Positions 49,767 through 58,546 of a stretch of DNA of 59,396 nucleotides are shown here, one piece after another. Position 1 is the stretch's first letter; each line of letters opens with the position of its first letter. Origin of the DNA: Myxococcales bacterium (GTDB lineage Bacteria > Myxococcota > UBA796 > SXON01); the NCBI GenBank assembly GCA_009692585.1, contig SHYX01000031.1, forward strand, positions 1-59,396. The letters are read 5' to 3'. The translations under genes and the position numbers were made by a program. The notes beneath the pieces were generated by a model that did no database searches, was not told the DNA's origin, and saw only the letters and a list, made by a program, of their open reading frames with translations.

Positions 49767-50321
49767 CTATTGCAAATGCCTGATCCGATCCTGCTTCTTC
49801 TGCGCCGTCACCTTGTCGATGAGCTCGCTGCCCGCGGACACCCGGTGCAGCAGGATGCGACGGTAACCCTGGAACTGGGTCACGCGGAACTCTGCCGAGA
49901 AAGAGAGATATCGGTCGGAGAGGCCCGAGAATCCGCACACCATCATCGCTTCGGGCCGGCGTCGTGGCTCCGGAAGGGGAACCATGATCTCGTCGATCTC
50001 GCCCTGGTCGATGGTCAGGGTCCCCCGCGTCAACACTTTTACTTCGCGACCCTGCTTGTCAATCTCCTCCGCGAGGAGCGGACCGAACTGGTCCACGATC
50101 AGGTCGCGGACGTTGTCCCAGCGGCGGCCGCCGAAGAAACGGACATCGATGTAGACGCCCGGCGGTTTGACGTAGTTGACCTCGACGTTGCGCGGGGACG
50201 CGCGGAGCTCTTCGCGTTCACGCTTCTCGGCAACCTCGGCCACGGTCGGCGGGGGCGGGCGCACGGCGCGCACCGGCGGCTCATCCGCGCCCGTACACGA
50301 CAACAGCACGGCGAGCCACAT
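49767..50321 (-). CDS. Lipoprotein of unknown function, 184 residues
   Basis: ATG 50321 is the first start in frame and opens a very short lipoprotein signal (MWLAVLLSC, Cys9). A Pro/Arg/Glu linker (about 15-45) precedes a mixed alpha/beta domain with RFFGGRRWDNVRDLIVDQFG, VKVLTRGTLTIDQGEIDEI and a C-terminal FRVTQFQGYRRILLHRV. I do not recognise the domain. It is divergent from moaD, 25 nt between start codons, and downstream of it lie the decayed genes. Confidence 0.72.
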   Translation of the reverse strand: MWLAVLLSCTGADEPPVRAVRPPPPTVAEVAEKREREELRASPRNVEVNYVKPPGVYIDVRFFGGRRWDNVRDLIVDQFGPLLAEEIDKQGREVKVLTRGTLTIDQGEIDEIMVPLPEPRRRPEAMMVCGFSGLSDRYLSFSAEFRVTQFQGYRRILLHRVSAGSELIDKVTAQKKQDRIRHLQ

Positions 50322-50346
50322 CGGACCCCGTTAACGGAGCCGGGTG

Positions 50347-50571
50347 ATGGTCGTGGTGCGCTACTTCGCCAACCTGCGCGAGCTCCGAGGCACGTCGGAG
50401 GAGCGGTGCGATATTTCATCTGGCAGTACGCCAGCTTCTCTGTACCTGGCCCTTGGCCTGCCGCCCGAACTGCCGGTCGCCTACGCGGTGAATCAAGAGC
50501 GCGTGGCCGGCACGACGGCGCTGTGCGACGGCGACGAGGTCGTCTTCCTCCCTCCCCTCGGCGGGGGCTGA
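50347..50571 (+). CDS. moaD: Molybdopterin synthase small subunit
   Basis: A 74-residue ubiquitin-like protein starting MVVVRYFANLRELRGTSEE and ending FLPPLGGG. The terminal Gly-Gly is adenylated by MoeB and converted to a thiocarboxylate for dithiolene formation. The length is normal. ATG 50347 has GGAG about eight bases upstream; a GTG directly before it (50344) is also possible. It is followed after 10 nt by moaE, the partner subunit. Confidence 0.92.
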   Translation: MVVVRYFANLRELRGTSEERCDISSGSTPASLYLALGLPPELPVAYAVNQERVAGTTALCDGDEVVFLPPLGGG

Positions 50572-50581
50572 CCTGCTCCGC

Positions 50582-50983
50582 TTGTCGGCCGGTCCCATCG
50601 ACGTCGCCGCCGTCGAAGCGGCGGTCACGTCGCCGGCAAACGGGGCGATTCTCGTCTTTTCCGGCGTCGTGCGCGACAACAACCGGGGAAAGGGAGTGAT
50701 CGGACTTCACTACGAGGCCTATGAGCCGATGGCGCTGGCCGAACTCGGGCGAATCGCGGCCGAACTCACCGCGCGCTGGCCCGACACCCGGCTCGCCGTC
50801 GTCCATCGGGTCGGCGACGTCGCGATGGGCGAGCCGAGCGTCGTCATCGCCGTCGGTTCGCCGCACCGGGCGGCAGCGTACGAGGCCAGCCGGTACGTCA
50901 TCGACGAGCTCAAGGCGCGCGTGCCGGTGTGGAAGCAGGAACGCTATGCGGATGGGACGGCCTGGATCGCGAATCGGTCGTGA
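50582..50983 (+). CDS. moaE: Molybdopterin synthase large subunit
   Basis: A 133-residue protein with family motifs FSGVVRDNNRGKGVIGLHYEAY, RLAVVHRVGDVAMGEPSVVIAV, HRAAAYEASRYVIDELKARV and PVWKQERYADG, the latter carrying the conserved Lys residues of the active site. It adds two sulfurs from MoaD to precursor Z. TTG 50582 is the start; no better codon is in frame. No other moa/moe genes are in the window. Its stop overlaps a possible GTG start of the next gene. Confidence 0.93.
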   Translation: MSAGPIDVAAVEAAVTSPANGAILVFSGVVRDNNRGKGVIGLHYEAYEPMALAELGRIAAELTARWPDTRLAVVHRVGDVAMGEPSVVIAVGSPHRAAAYEASRYVIDELKARVPVWKQERYADGTAWIANRS

Positions 50984-53900
50984 TACCTCTCGCCCCCATG
51001 CACGTCCTGTTCGCGCTGGCCTGCGCCCCCTACCCCGAAGGCCTCCAATTGACGCCCGATGGGAACGGCCCAGTGGTCCGCTACGAGTGGGATGCCAGGC
51101 CACTTCCGGACGTACCCTTTCCTTCCGATCTCGCGACGCGGACCGACGTCACCAGCCCCACCGGCCTGCGGGTCAACATCCCCACGGACGCCCCCACCCA
51201 GCTCGAACGGGACGCGCGCACCAAGCTCAACACCCTGGACGGATTCGGAGTGTACGCGCCGATCTCGGTCGCGTTCGGGGCCCCGCTGGACATCCAGAAC
51301 CTGGTCACCCGGCACCGGGACGACCCGAACTACGGCGCCGCCGCCTTCGCAGACGATGCGGTCTACGTCATCGACGTCACCCCCGACTCGCCGGACTACG
51401 GCCAGCCCGTGCAGCTTGACCTGGGCCAGGGCCGTTTTCCGATGGATGTGCCTGACCCCGACCGCTACTTCCCCAATGACAGCCGCTCGATGTCCCCCAC
51501 CCTGGTCTTCGAGACCGAGTCGGAAGATCTCGACGGCGATGGCGTGCTCGACTGGGGCGAAGACACCGACAACGACGGGGTGCTCGACCAGCCCAACGTA
51601 TGGCCGGTGGGGGGCCACAGCCGTGACGACCTGCTCACGTTCTACGAGATGGAGAGCCATACGCTGCTGTTGCGCGTCGCCCGCCCCATGCGGGAGATGA
51701 CCACCTACGCGGTGGTGTTGACCGACCGCCTGGTGGGCGAAGACGGCGCCGCGGTCCGGTCGCCCTGGCCCTACGTGCACCACCTGCGCCAGACCGAGGC
51801 GCTTCGCCCGCTACAGACGATTCTCCCCGACCTCGGGCTTGGCCTCGACGAGGTGGCCTTCGCGTGGACCTTCACCACGGGCGACGTCACCGGCGACCTG
51901 CGGGCCGCCCGCCAGGGGCTGCTCGGGCTGGGCCCGCTCGGCGCGCTCCATGACGAGTTCCCCGCCGGCATCGACGAAGCCTCGACGATCCACGAGCTCG
52001 CCGGGCTGAATCCGACCGCGCTCCCCGTCGACACCCTGCTGGCGGCCCTGGTCGAGCTTGGACTGTTCGAGGGCGCCGGCGCCGACGCGTTGATCGAGAA
52101 CTATGGCGCCTTCGGCTCCGTCGTGGTGGGCGGCAGCTTCACCACGCCCAACTTCATGGCTGACCTCGACGGCACGCAGGCGGCGTGGCCCGCCGCCGAC
52201 GACAGCGACGACTTGTGGTCGGTGGACGCCACCACCGGTCGGTACCAGGCCCGCGCCGAGCGCGTGGTCTTCACCTGTGTCCTTCCCAAAGGGGTCGCGG
52301 CGCCCGCGCCGGTGGTGAGCTTCGGCCACGGCTACGGCTCCAGCCGCTTCGACTTCCTCGGCTTCGCCTGGGCCTTCAACCGGTTCGGCTGGGCGGCCTG
52401 CGCGTTCGACTACCCGGGGCACGGGCCCACGGTCGACGCGGAGCTGCAAGCCATCCTGATCCCGGTGCTCACCGGCAAGGGCCTGTCGTCCTTCTACACC
52501 CACCTGCAGGACAGCCGGTTCCGAGATCTGGACAACGACGGGATCGGCGACTCCGGCGGCGACCAGTGGACCGCCGATGCGTTCCATACCCGCGACATGG
52601 TGCGCCAGGCCGCGCTGGACCACGCCGCGTTCATCGACGGCGTGAACCGGTGCGGCGAGGGCACGATGACGCTCCCCGACGGCAGCGAGGCCGTGTCCTG
52701 CGACTGGGATGGCGACGGGGTCGCCGACATGGGCGGCCCGGACAACGAGACCTACGTCCTCGGGGGGTCGCTGGGCGGCATCAACACCGCGGTGGCCGCC
52801 GCCGTGATCGACGAGGTCAGCGCCTGGGCCCCGATCGTCGCCGGCGGCGGGTTGCTTGATGTCGCGACGCGTACCGAGATTGGCGGGGCGGTGGAGGCGA
52901 TGCACGGCCGACTGATGTCGCCGCTGTTCGTTGGCTACCCTCAGGGCGACGGGAGCTTGCAGATCGTCCAGATCGTGAATTCGGTGCGGGACATGGTCGA
53001 GCTGCCGGTGGCGACGCTCCCGAGCTTCCCGGCCGGAGGTCGCGTGGTCCTGGAGAACCTGTCCAACGGCGAGGTGCGCGAAGGCTACCTGCCCCCCGAC
53101 GGCCGCTTCCGCCTCGGCATCCCCGCCGACGCCGCCAGCGCCTGGGAGAAGAAGGCCCTGGCCGGCATCCCCGAAAACGGCGCCCCGGCCGGATCGCGCT
53201 ACCCGCTCCCGGACAACGCCGCGGCCGGGGATCTGCTGCGCCTGAGCGTCCAGGATGCCGACGGCAACGAGCTGGCAGCGGTGGACACCTGGGCCGTTGA
53301 TGTCGCCTTCCAGGGTGCCACCTACGTGGCCGGCAGCCCGTTGGTCGCCGCCGCCGAGGGGCTGGGCAAGATTCGCGGCACCCCCGACCTGCGCCGCACG
53401 GCCTTCATGTTCGGCGCCGTGCTCGAGCCGGGCGACCCGATCGCCTACGCCCGACGGCTGACCGAAGACCCCTACAACGGCCAGGCGCGCAACGTGCTCC
53501 TGGTGCCGACGCCCGGCGACACCATCGTGTCGGTCAACGCCGAGCTTGCCGTCGCGCGTGGCGCCGGCTGGCTGGACGACAGCGCCGACGACGATCGGTA
53601 TGCGACCAGCATCGACCGCTGGCTGGTCGACCGCAAGGTGGTTCAGGGGCTCGAAGAATACGGGCCCTACGTTGACGTCAACGGCGCCTCCTGTCTGTTC
53701 GACGCCGACGACCTCGACAACGGCACCGACGGCACCGGCGCCCCCTCGGAGGCGCCCCTGCGCGTGACCGTGGCGACCAACGCCGGGGTCAGCGCCATGC
53801 GCCTGCCGTACGTGCGCACCACCGGCACCCACGGCTTCGCGCTCCCCGAGCCCGATCAGCCCTTCGACATCACCACGTTCATGGTGATGCAGATCGCCTC

Positions 53901-53994
53901 GTACTTTCAGCAGAACGGCCTGGCCATCAGCGACGACGCCTGCCTGCAGGACGCCAGCTGCGCCTGGATTCCCGCAGTGCCGGTGGCCGAATGA
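50980..53994 (+). CDS. Large alpha/beta-hydrolase lipoprotein, ~1,004 residues
   Basis: A big exported lipoprotein with lipobox FALAC. GTG 50980 overlaps the moaE stop (GTGA); ATG 50998 (MHVLFALAC) is the alternative. The first ~300 residues are a beta-rich region with calcium-type loops (DLDGDGVLDWGED, DTDNDGVLD). An alpha/beta-hydrolase core follows, with SFGHGYGSS (His at about 450), DYPGHGP and the nucleophile elbow GGSLGG (Ser at about 597), plus another DNDGIGDSGGD loop inserted between. It resembles surface lipases/esterases of the VolA or bacterial virulence factor lipase type. The substrate is unknown. It is coupled by 4 nt to a beta-barrel gene. Confidence 0.82.
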   Translation: MIPLAPMHVLFALACAPYPEGLQLTPDGNGPVVRYEWDARPLPDVPFPSDLATRTDVTSPTGLRVNIPTDAPTQLERDARTKLNTLDGFGVYAPISVAFGAPLDIQNLVTRHRDDPNYGAAAFADDAVYVIDVTPDSPDYGQPVQLDLGQGRFPMDVPDPDRYFPNDSRSMSPTLVFETESEDLDGDGVLDWGEDTDNDGVLDQPNVWPVGGHSRDDLLTFYEMESHTLLLRVARPMREMTTYAVVLTDRLVGEDGAAVRSPWPYVHHLRQTEALRPLQTILPDLGLGLDEVAFAWTFTTGDVTGDLRAARQGLLGLGPLGALHDEFPAGIDEASTIHELAGLNPTALPVDTLLAALVELGLFEGAGADALIENYGAFGSVVVGGSFTTPNFMADLDGTQAAWPAADDSDDLWSVDATTGRYQARAERVVFTCVLPKGVAAPAPVVSFGHGYGSSRFDFLGFAWAFNRFGWAACAFDYPGHGPTVDAELQAILIPVLTGKGLSSFYTHLQDSRFRDLDNDGIGDSGGDQWTADAFHTRDMVRQAALDHAAFIDGVNRCGEGTMTLPDGSEAVSCDWDGDGVADMGGPDNETYVLGGSLGGINTAVAAAVIDEVSAWAPIVAGGGLLDVATRTEIGGAVEAMHGRLMSPLFVGYPQGDGSLQIVQIVNSVRDMVELPVATLPSFPAGGRVVLENLSNGEVREGYLPPDGRFRLGIPADAASAWEKKALAGIPENGAPAGSRYPLPDNAAAGDLLRLSVQDADGNELAAVDTWAVDVAFQGATYVAGSPLVAAAEGLGKIRGTPDLRRTAFMFGAVLEPGDPIAYARRLTEDPYNGQARNVLLVPTPGDTIVSVNAELAVARGAGWLDDSADDDRYATSIDRWLVDRKVVQGLEEYGPYVDVNGASCLFDADDLDNGTDGTGAPSEAPLRVTVATNAGVSAMRLPYVRTTGTHGFALPEPDQPFDITTFMVMQIASYFQQNGLAISDDACLQDASCAWIPAVPVAE

Positions 53995-55466
53995 TCGCCC
54001 TGGTCGCCACCGCCCTGGCCTTCGACCTGCCGCCCCCGCCCCCGCCCGCCGACGCTCCGGCGGTGACGTGGACTCTCCCGGCCGAGGCCCGGATGATCGG
54101 CACGCTCCCGCCAGCAGGGCTGGTGCTCGACGACCAGGGCCATGGTCTCGGACAGGGAATGGTGCTGGACACCCGGCTGCGGCTGGGCCTGGACGTCAAG
54201 TGGAAGGGCGTGGACGCCCGGACCGAGTGGGACCTCTTCGACACCCAGGTCGCGGGCGACCCCTGGGACATTCGTGGCACCGAGGATGCCCGCCACCGGG
54301 AGAGCACCGACCCCTTCGGCCGACCCGACGTCTTTACCGCCCGGCGTTTGTCCCTCGCCGGTCGCATCGGTGTGGTCGCGCTGGAAGGGGGGCTCGTCAC
54401 CTCCCACTGGGGCCTCGGCATGTTGGCCAACGACGGCGCCCACGACCCGGAATTCGGGCGCAACGACTTCGGGGACCGCGTACTCCGGCTTCGAGCCGCC
54501 ACCCGCCCGCTGGCCGACCGCCCGCTGATCGTGGCCATCGCTGGCGACCGCGTCGTCGAGGACGAATCGGCCGACTGGAGCCCGCTGGAGGGCGGCGAGA
54601 CCGCGTGGCAGGGCGTCGCGACCGTGATCTACGGTGAGCCGGCCGCCGCGCGGGGGGGCGTCTACTACGTCTACCGCGACCAGACCGAACTCGACGGCAT
54701 CCGGAACACCCAGGCCCACGTGGTGGACCTGTACGGCGAGTTGCCACTCAAGGCGGGCGCCCACGCGCTGCGACTCGCGGTCGAGGGGGCCGGCATCCTG
54801 GGGACAACGTCGCGCGCCCAGAGCTACAACAGTCGCGACGGTCTCGACCTCGGCTCGGCCGGCGTGACCGCGCTCGCGGAGCTGACGATGAGCCCGCTTC
54901 CGCTGCGCGCGGCGCTGCGCGGCGGTTGGGCCAGCGGCGACGCCGACCCGGACGACGGCCGCAGCGAAGACTTCGGCTTCGACCGCGACTTCGATGCCGG
55001 GTTGGTGCTCTTCGACGAGCTGCAGGGGGCGATCGACGCGGCCACCTACGCGCAGCTCTCCGACCCTGCTCATAGCGGAAGCGCGCCCGACGGTGCCGAG
55101 ACGCTGGTCGGGGAGGGTGCGGTCCGGGCAGCCAGCTTCGTGCAGCCCCTCGTCGAGGTCACGCCCACGCCGTGGCTGAGCGTGAAAGCCGGTGTTCTCT
55201 TTGCGTGGAGCAGCAAGCCTGTGCAGCAGGCGTTCACGACGTTTCGCGCCGGCGGCATCCCCACCAACCACCTGGGCGAGCCGACCGAGGGCTATGGTCT
55301 GGGCACTGAGTTCGACTGGGCGGTCACGCTGGGCGACGTGCCGCTGGGTGGCGCGCGGCCGGTGCGCCCGGCGCTGCTGGTCCAGGGGGGGCACCTCCTG
55401 GCCAGCGCCAACCTCGGCGGCGGCACCCTTCACCTGGTCAGCGCGGCTCTGCGCGTGCGGAGGTAG
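53991..55466 (+). CDS. Outer-membrane beta-barrel protein coupled to the lipase-like gene
   Basis: A 491-residue exported protein. ATG 53991 is the first start in frame and overlaps the upstream stop (ATGA). The short signal (MIALVATALAF) runs into a Pro-rich segment (DLPPPPPPADAPA). The rest alternates in strand-length blocks with Arg/Asp/Gly turns (DTRLRLGLDVKWKGVDARTE, RLSLAGRIGVVALEGG) and ends LHLVSAALRVRR. It may be a porin, or a partner that exports or anchors the large hydrolase; the coupling suggests the latter, as inference. I recognise no named family. Confidence 0.78.
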   Translation: MIALVATALAFDLPPPPPPADAPAVTWTLPAEARMIGTLPPAGLVLDDQGHGLGQGMVLDTRLRLGLDVKWKGVDARTEWDLFDTQVAGDPWDIRGTEDARHRESTDPFGRPDVFTARRLSLAGRIGVVALEGGLVTSHWGLGMLANDGAHDPEFGRNDFGDRVLRLRAATRPLADRPLIVAIAGDRVVEDESADWSPLEGGETAWQGVATVIYGEPAAARGGVYYVYRDQTELDGIRNTQAHVVDLYGELPLKAGAHALRLAVEGAGILGTTSRAQSYNSRDGLDLGSAGVTALAELTMSPLPLRAALRGGWASGDADPDDGRSEDFGFDRDFDAGLVLFDELQGAIDAATYAQLSDPAHSGSAPDGAETLVGEGAVRAASFVQPLVEVTPTPWLSVKAGVLFAWSSKPVQQAFTTFRAGGIPTNHLGEPTEGYGLGTEFDWAVTLGDVPLGGARPVRPALLVQGGHLLASANLGGGTLHLVSAALRVRR

Positions 55467-55478
55467 GGCCGCGCCGGG

Positions 55479-56135
55479 CTACACCACCACGTACACTCCG
55501 ACAAAGTAGATGGCCGCGGGCCCCGGCAGCGGAATGTTGGAGCTGCTGACGAGTCGGAACCCCGCGGCGCGAATCCGCCCGTCGACCACCGCCGCGTTGG
55601 ACTCGTGGTAGTGCCCCGAGAAGCCCGCGAGTTTCCTGCCGAAACGGTAGAGCGCGTTTTCAGTCGGCAGGCTGACCAGCAGCTTCCCCCCCGGACGCAG
55701 CGCCCGCGCGAAGAACGCGAGTTCGTTCGTCGGGTCGTCGATGTGTTCGAGCACCTCCGCAGCGACGACCACGTCGACGCTTCCGGGCTCGACATGCAAA
55801 AACGCGGCCTCGGGCGACAACAAGGTCACCTGCCCAAGCTCTTTCTTCGCCTTCCACAGTTCGGCCGCGCCCAGGACCAGATCGACGCCGATCACCGAGG
55901 TCGCTCGGCGCAAGGCCGACTCGAACAGCACGCCGGTGCCGCACCCGAAGTCAAGCACGCGCCCCCCCTGAGGGCAGTGCTTTTCGACGAGACCGGCAAC
56001 CACGTCGACGCGGCGCCAGGCCATCCAGCGGAGGGCGGGGTTCTTGTGCAGGTAGCTGGGGATGGCCATCTCATCGCGATCTTCGTCGCGGAGCAGAGCC
56101 GCCATCTCGACGAGCGTGGCTGCGTCAATTCGCAT
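55479..56135 (-). CDS. Class I SAM-dependent methyltransferase
   Basis: A 218-residue cytoplasmic methyltransferase. It has the SAM-binding motif I VLDFGCGTG at about 60-68, the acidic VIGVDLVLG end of strand 2, VDVVVAAEVLEHIDD as motif II/post-II, and ALRPGGKLLVSLPT. The C-terminal hydrophobic end (GPAAIYFVGVYVVV) may touch membrane. Its start lies inside the last codons of the GT2 gene (11-nt overlap), so they are co-transcribed. It could methylate a lipid- or sugar-linked intermediate; substrate unknown. Confidence 0.9.
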   Translation of the reverse strand: MRIDAATLVEMAALLRDEDRDEMAIPSYLHKNPALRWMAWRRVDVVAGLVEKHCPQGGRVLDFGCGTGVLFESALRRATSVIGVDLVLGAAELWKAKKELGQVTLLSPEAAFLHVEPGSVDVVVAAEVLEHIDDPTNELAFFARALRPGGKLLVSLPTENALYRFGRKLAGFSGHYHESNAAVVDGRIRAAGFRLVSSSNIPLPGPAAIYFVGVYVVV

Positions 56136-57132
56136 CGGGTTCTCCGGGGGGGGGCGGGTCGCCCAGACGGGGCAGGTACCGGCGCACTAGGTACAGTTGT
56201 TGCTCCTGGACACTACGAAGACGCGACACCATCAGCGCGATCTGCCCCAGCCCGAAGACCAGGAGCGCCAGGCCGAGCAGGAAGGCGGCGACAAAGCCTG
56301 CCCAGATGTGAGGGCTGAACTGCCCGCTGCTCAGCCGATGCCAGGTGAAGAAGCCGCCAAAGCCCGCGACCCCGGCCAACAATAGCGCCGTGAGGTTGTC
56401 GAAGAGGATTCCCGGCGAATAATCCCTGATGAACCCGAAGATGATGCCGAGCGTACGCCAGGCGTACTTGAAGAGGTTGCTGGCGATGCGGCTCTTGCCG
56501 AACTCGCGCACGCCCCGGACCCGCATCGGCATTTCGAGCAGGCGGAGGCCCTTCTGCGAGAGCACCAGGAAACTTTCCTGGGTGTAGGTGAAGCGGCCGA
56601 GCAGGACCAGCCGCAACATCGCTTCCCGCCCGTAACAACGGAACCCGCAGCTGACGTCCTGGAAGGACTGGCCGATCAACGTGCTGATGATGCGCGCCAT
56701 GCCCCAGTTGCCGAGGCGCTTGACGCCGGGCATGTCGGGCACCAGCGCGGGGTCGAGGAACCGGGAGGCGGTGACGAAATCGGCCCGACCTTCCACCACC
56801 GGGACCACGAGTTGGGCGATGTCCTCGGGCGCGAACTGCCCATCGCTGTCGATGTTCACCGCCAGGTCGACCCCGCACCGCAATGCTTCCGCGAGTCCGG
56901 TCTGGAGGGCGGTGCCGACGCCGAGATTGCGACCGTGGCTCAGCACCTGCGCTCCCGCCGCCCGCGCGATGGCGACGGTGTCGTCGGTGGAGCCGTCGTC
57001 CACCACCAACAGCGTGATCTCCGCGATGCCCGGCAGCGCCCGCGGCACCCGCCCGAGCACGGCGCCGATGGTCGCGGCTTCGTTGAGTGCCGGCATCATC
57101 ACCAGCAGGCGCAGCGGACGAGCGGAGTTCAT
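56125..57132 (-). CDS. GT2-family glycosyltransferase with C-terminal membrane helices (DPM1/DesI-like)
   Basis: A 335-residue polyprenyl-phosphate-sugar synthase-like enzyme. The GT-A fold shows MMPALNEAATIGAVL, VVDDGSTDDT, the DxD-like NIDSDGQFAPED, and the conserved DVSCGFRCYGR. Two C-terminal transmembrane helices (about 252-270 and 285-312) anchor it. Enzymes of this type load mannose, glucose or GlcNAc onto polyprenyl phosphate. ATG 57132 faces the divergent dehydrogenase gene across a 77-bp gap that holds a perfect palindrome. Confidence 0.92.
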   Translation of the reverse strand: MNSARPLRLLVMMPALNEAATIGAVLGRVPRALPGIAEITLLVVDDGSTDDTVAIARAAGAQVLSHGRNLGVGTALQTGLAEALRCGVDLAVNIDSDGQFAPEDIAQLVVPVVEGRADFVTASRFLDPALVPDMPGVKRLGNWGMARIISTLIGQSFQDVSCGFRCYGREAMLRLVLLGRFTYTQESFLVLSQKGLRLLEMPMRVRGVREFGKSRIASNLFKYAWRTLGIIFGFIRDYSPGILFDNLTALLLAGVAGFGGFFTWHRLSSGQFSPHIWAGFVAAFLLGLALLVFGLGQIALMVSRLRSVQEQQLYLVRRYLPRLGDPPPPGEPDAN

Positions 57133-57149
57133 GGCCGGGCCTCGGGAAA

Positions 57150-57196
57150 GCCGCGCGAGCTAACATGCAGAGAGCGGACCGGTTAGCTCGCGCGGC
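57150..57196. repeat. Perfect 15-bp inverted repeat in a divergent intergenic gap
   Basis: GCCGCGCGAGCTAAC at 57150-57164 and its exact reverse complement at 57182-57196 are separated by 17 bp. It lies between the start codons of the GT2 gene (57132) and the sugar dehydrogenase gene (57210). It could be an operator for both, or form a hairpin in the dehydrogenase leader ending just before its GGAG. Confidence 0.75.
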
Positions 57197-57209
57197 CTTT
57201 GGAGCCGCG

Positions 57210-58529
57210 ATGCCCCTGCCCGCCCTGACCGCCCGCCTGGCCGGCCCTCGCCCCACCGTGGTGGTCGTGGGCCTCGGGTACGTCGGTCTGCCCCTTTGTG
57301 TGGAGTTGGCCGAGTCCGGCGCCGAAGTGCTCGGGCTCGATGTGCACGCCGGGTTGTGCGCCCAGCTCAACGCGGGGCGGTCACACGTCGGGGATATCTC
57401 CGATCAGCAGCTCCGCACCGCGCTCGAAGCGGGTTTTGTCGCCGGGATCGATCCCTCCGTCGTCGCGCGGGCCGATGCGGTGGTGATCTGCGTCCCGACT
57501 CCCCTTCGGCGCACCAAGGACCCCGACATCTCCTACATCGTCGCCGCCGGTCAGGCGGTCGCGGCACACGCCCGCCCGGGGCAGCTCATCGTCCTGGAGA
57601 GCACCACCTACCCGGGCACCACCGAGGAGGTCCTGGTCCCGATGCTGGAGGAGCGAGGCCTCGTGGTGGGGAAGGATGTCGCCGTGGCCTTCTCGCCCGA
57701 GCGAGTGGACCCAGGGAACCCCACCTACGGCATCCGGAACACGCCCAAGGTGGTCGGAGGCATGACGCCGGCGTGCTCGGCGGCCGCTGCCGCGCTCTAC
57801 CACCGCTGCTGCGACACGGTTCACCCGGTCTCGACTCCGGCCACGGCCGAGACGGTCAAGCTGCTCGAGAACACCTTCCGCATGGTCAACATCGCGATGG
57901 TCAACGAGTTCGCGCTCATCTGCCGACAGCTCGGTCTCGACGTGTGGGAGGTCATCGATGCGGCCGCGACCAAGCCCTTCGGCTTCATGCCCTTCCGTCC
58001 GGGTCCCGGGCTCGGCGGGCACTGCATCCCCATCGACCCGCACTACCTGGCCTGGAAGCTGCGCGCGCACAACTTCACCGCGCGTTTCGTCGAGCTGGCC
58101 GACGCCATCAACTGCAAGATGCCGGAACACGTGGTCGAGGTCCTCGCCGACGTGCTCAACGACGCGGCGCTACCGCTCCGGGGCAGCCGCGTCCTCGTCC
58201 TCGGGGTCGCGTACAAGGCCAACATCGCCGACATGCGCGAGTCGCCGGCGTTGGAGGTGATCACCCACCTGCAGAAGAAACACGCCCTGGTCGACTACAA
58301 CGACCCCTACGTCGCCACGCTCGCGGTCGGGGATCATGAGCTTCGCAGCGTCGAACTCAGCGCCGAAGCGCTCGAGGGCTATCAGGCGGTGGTGGTGGTC
58401 ACCGACCACAAGGCCTACGACTGGGACTTCGTGCTTCGCCACAGCGTGCGCATCGTCGATGGCCGCAATGCGACGTTGGCGGCTCGTAAGCGAGCACCGG
58501 AGCTGGCTGGGAAGGTTCGGGCGATTTGA
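57210..58529 (+). CDS. UDP-sugar (UDP-HexNAc-type) dehydrogenase
   Basis: A 439-residue NAD-dependent dehydrogenase that oxidises the C6 alcohol of a nucleotide sugar to the uronic acid. The NAD site is VVVVGLGYVGLPL, the middle domain has FSPERVDPGNP and the catalytic Cys is in GPGLGGHCIPIDPHYL. A C-terminal UDP-binding domain (VLVLGVAYKANIADMRESPA) follows. The pattern is of the WbpA/WecC type, probably acting on UDP-GlcNAc or UDP-ManNAc. ATG 57210 has GGAG six bases upstream; ATG 57165, inside the palindrome loop, would add fifteen residues. It supports surface glycan synthesis with the adjacent GT2. Confidence 0.93.
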   Translation: MPLPALTARLAGPRPTVVVVGLGYVGLPLCVELAESGAEVLGLDVHAGLCAQLNAGRSHVGDISDQQLRTALEAGFVAGIDPSVVARADAVVICVPTPLRRTKDPDISYIVAAGQAVAAHARPGQLIVLESTTYPGTTEEVLVPMLEERGLVVGKDVAVAFSPERVDPGNPTYGIRNTPKVVGGMTPACSAAAAALYHRCCDTVHPVSTPATAETVKLLENTFRMVNIAMVNEFALICRQLGLDVWEVIDAAATKPFGFMPFRPGPGLGGHCIPIDPHYLAWKLRAHNFTARFVELADAINCKMPEHVVEVLADVLNDAALPLRGSRVLVLGVAYKANIADMRESPALEVITHLQKKHALVDYNDPYVATLAVGDHELRSVELSAEALEGYQAVVVVTDHKAYDWDFVLRHSVRIVDGRNATLAARKRAPELAGKVRAI

Positions 58530-58546
58530 CCGCGGGGTCACCGCCG

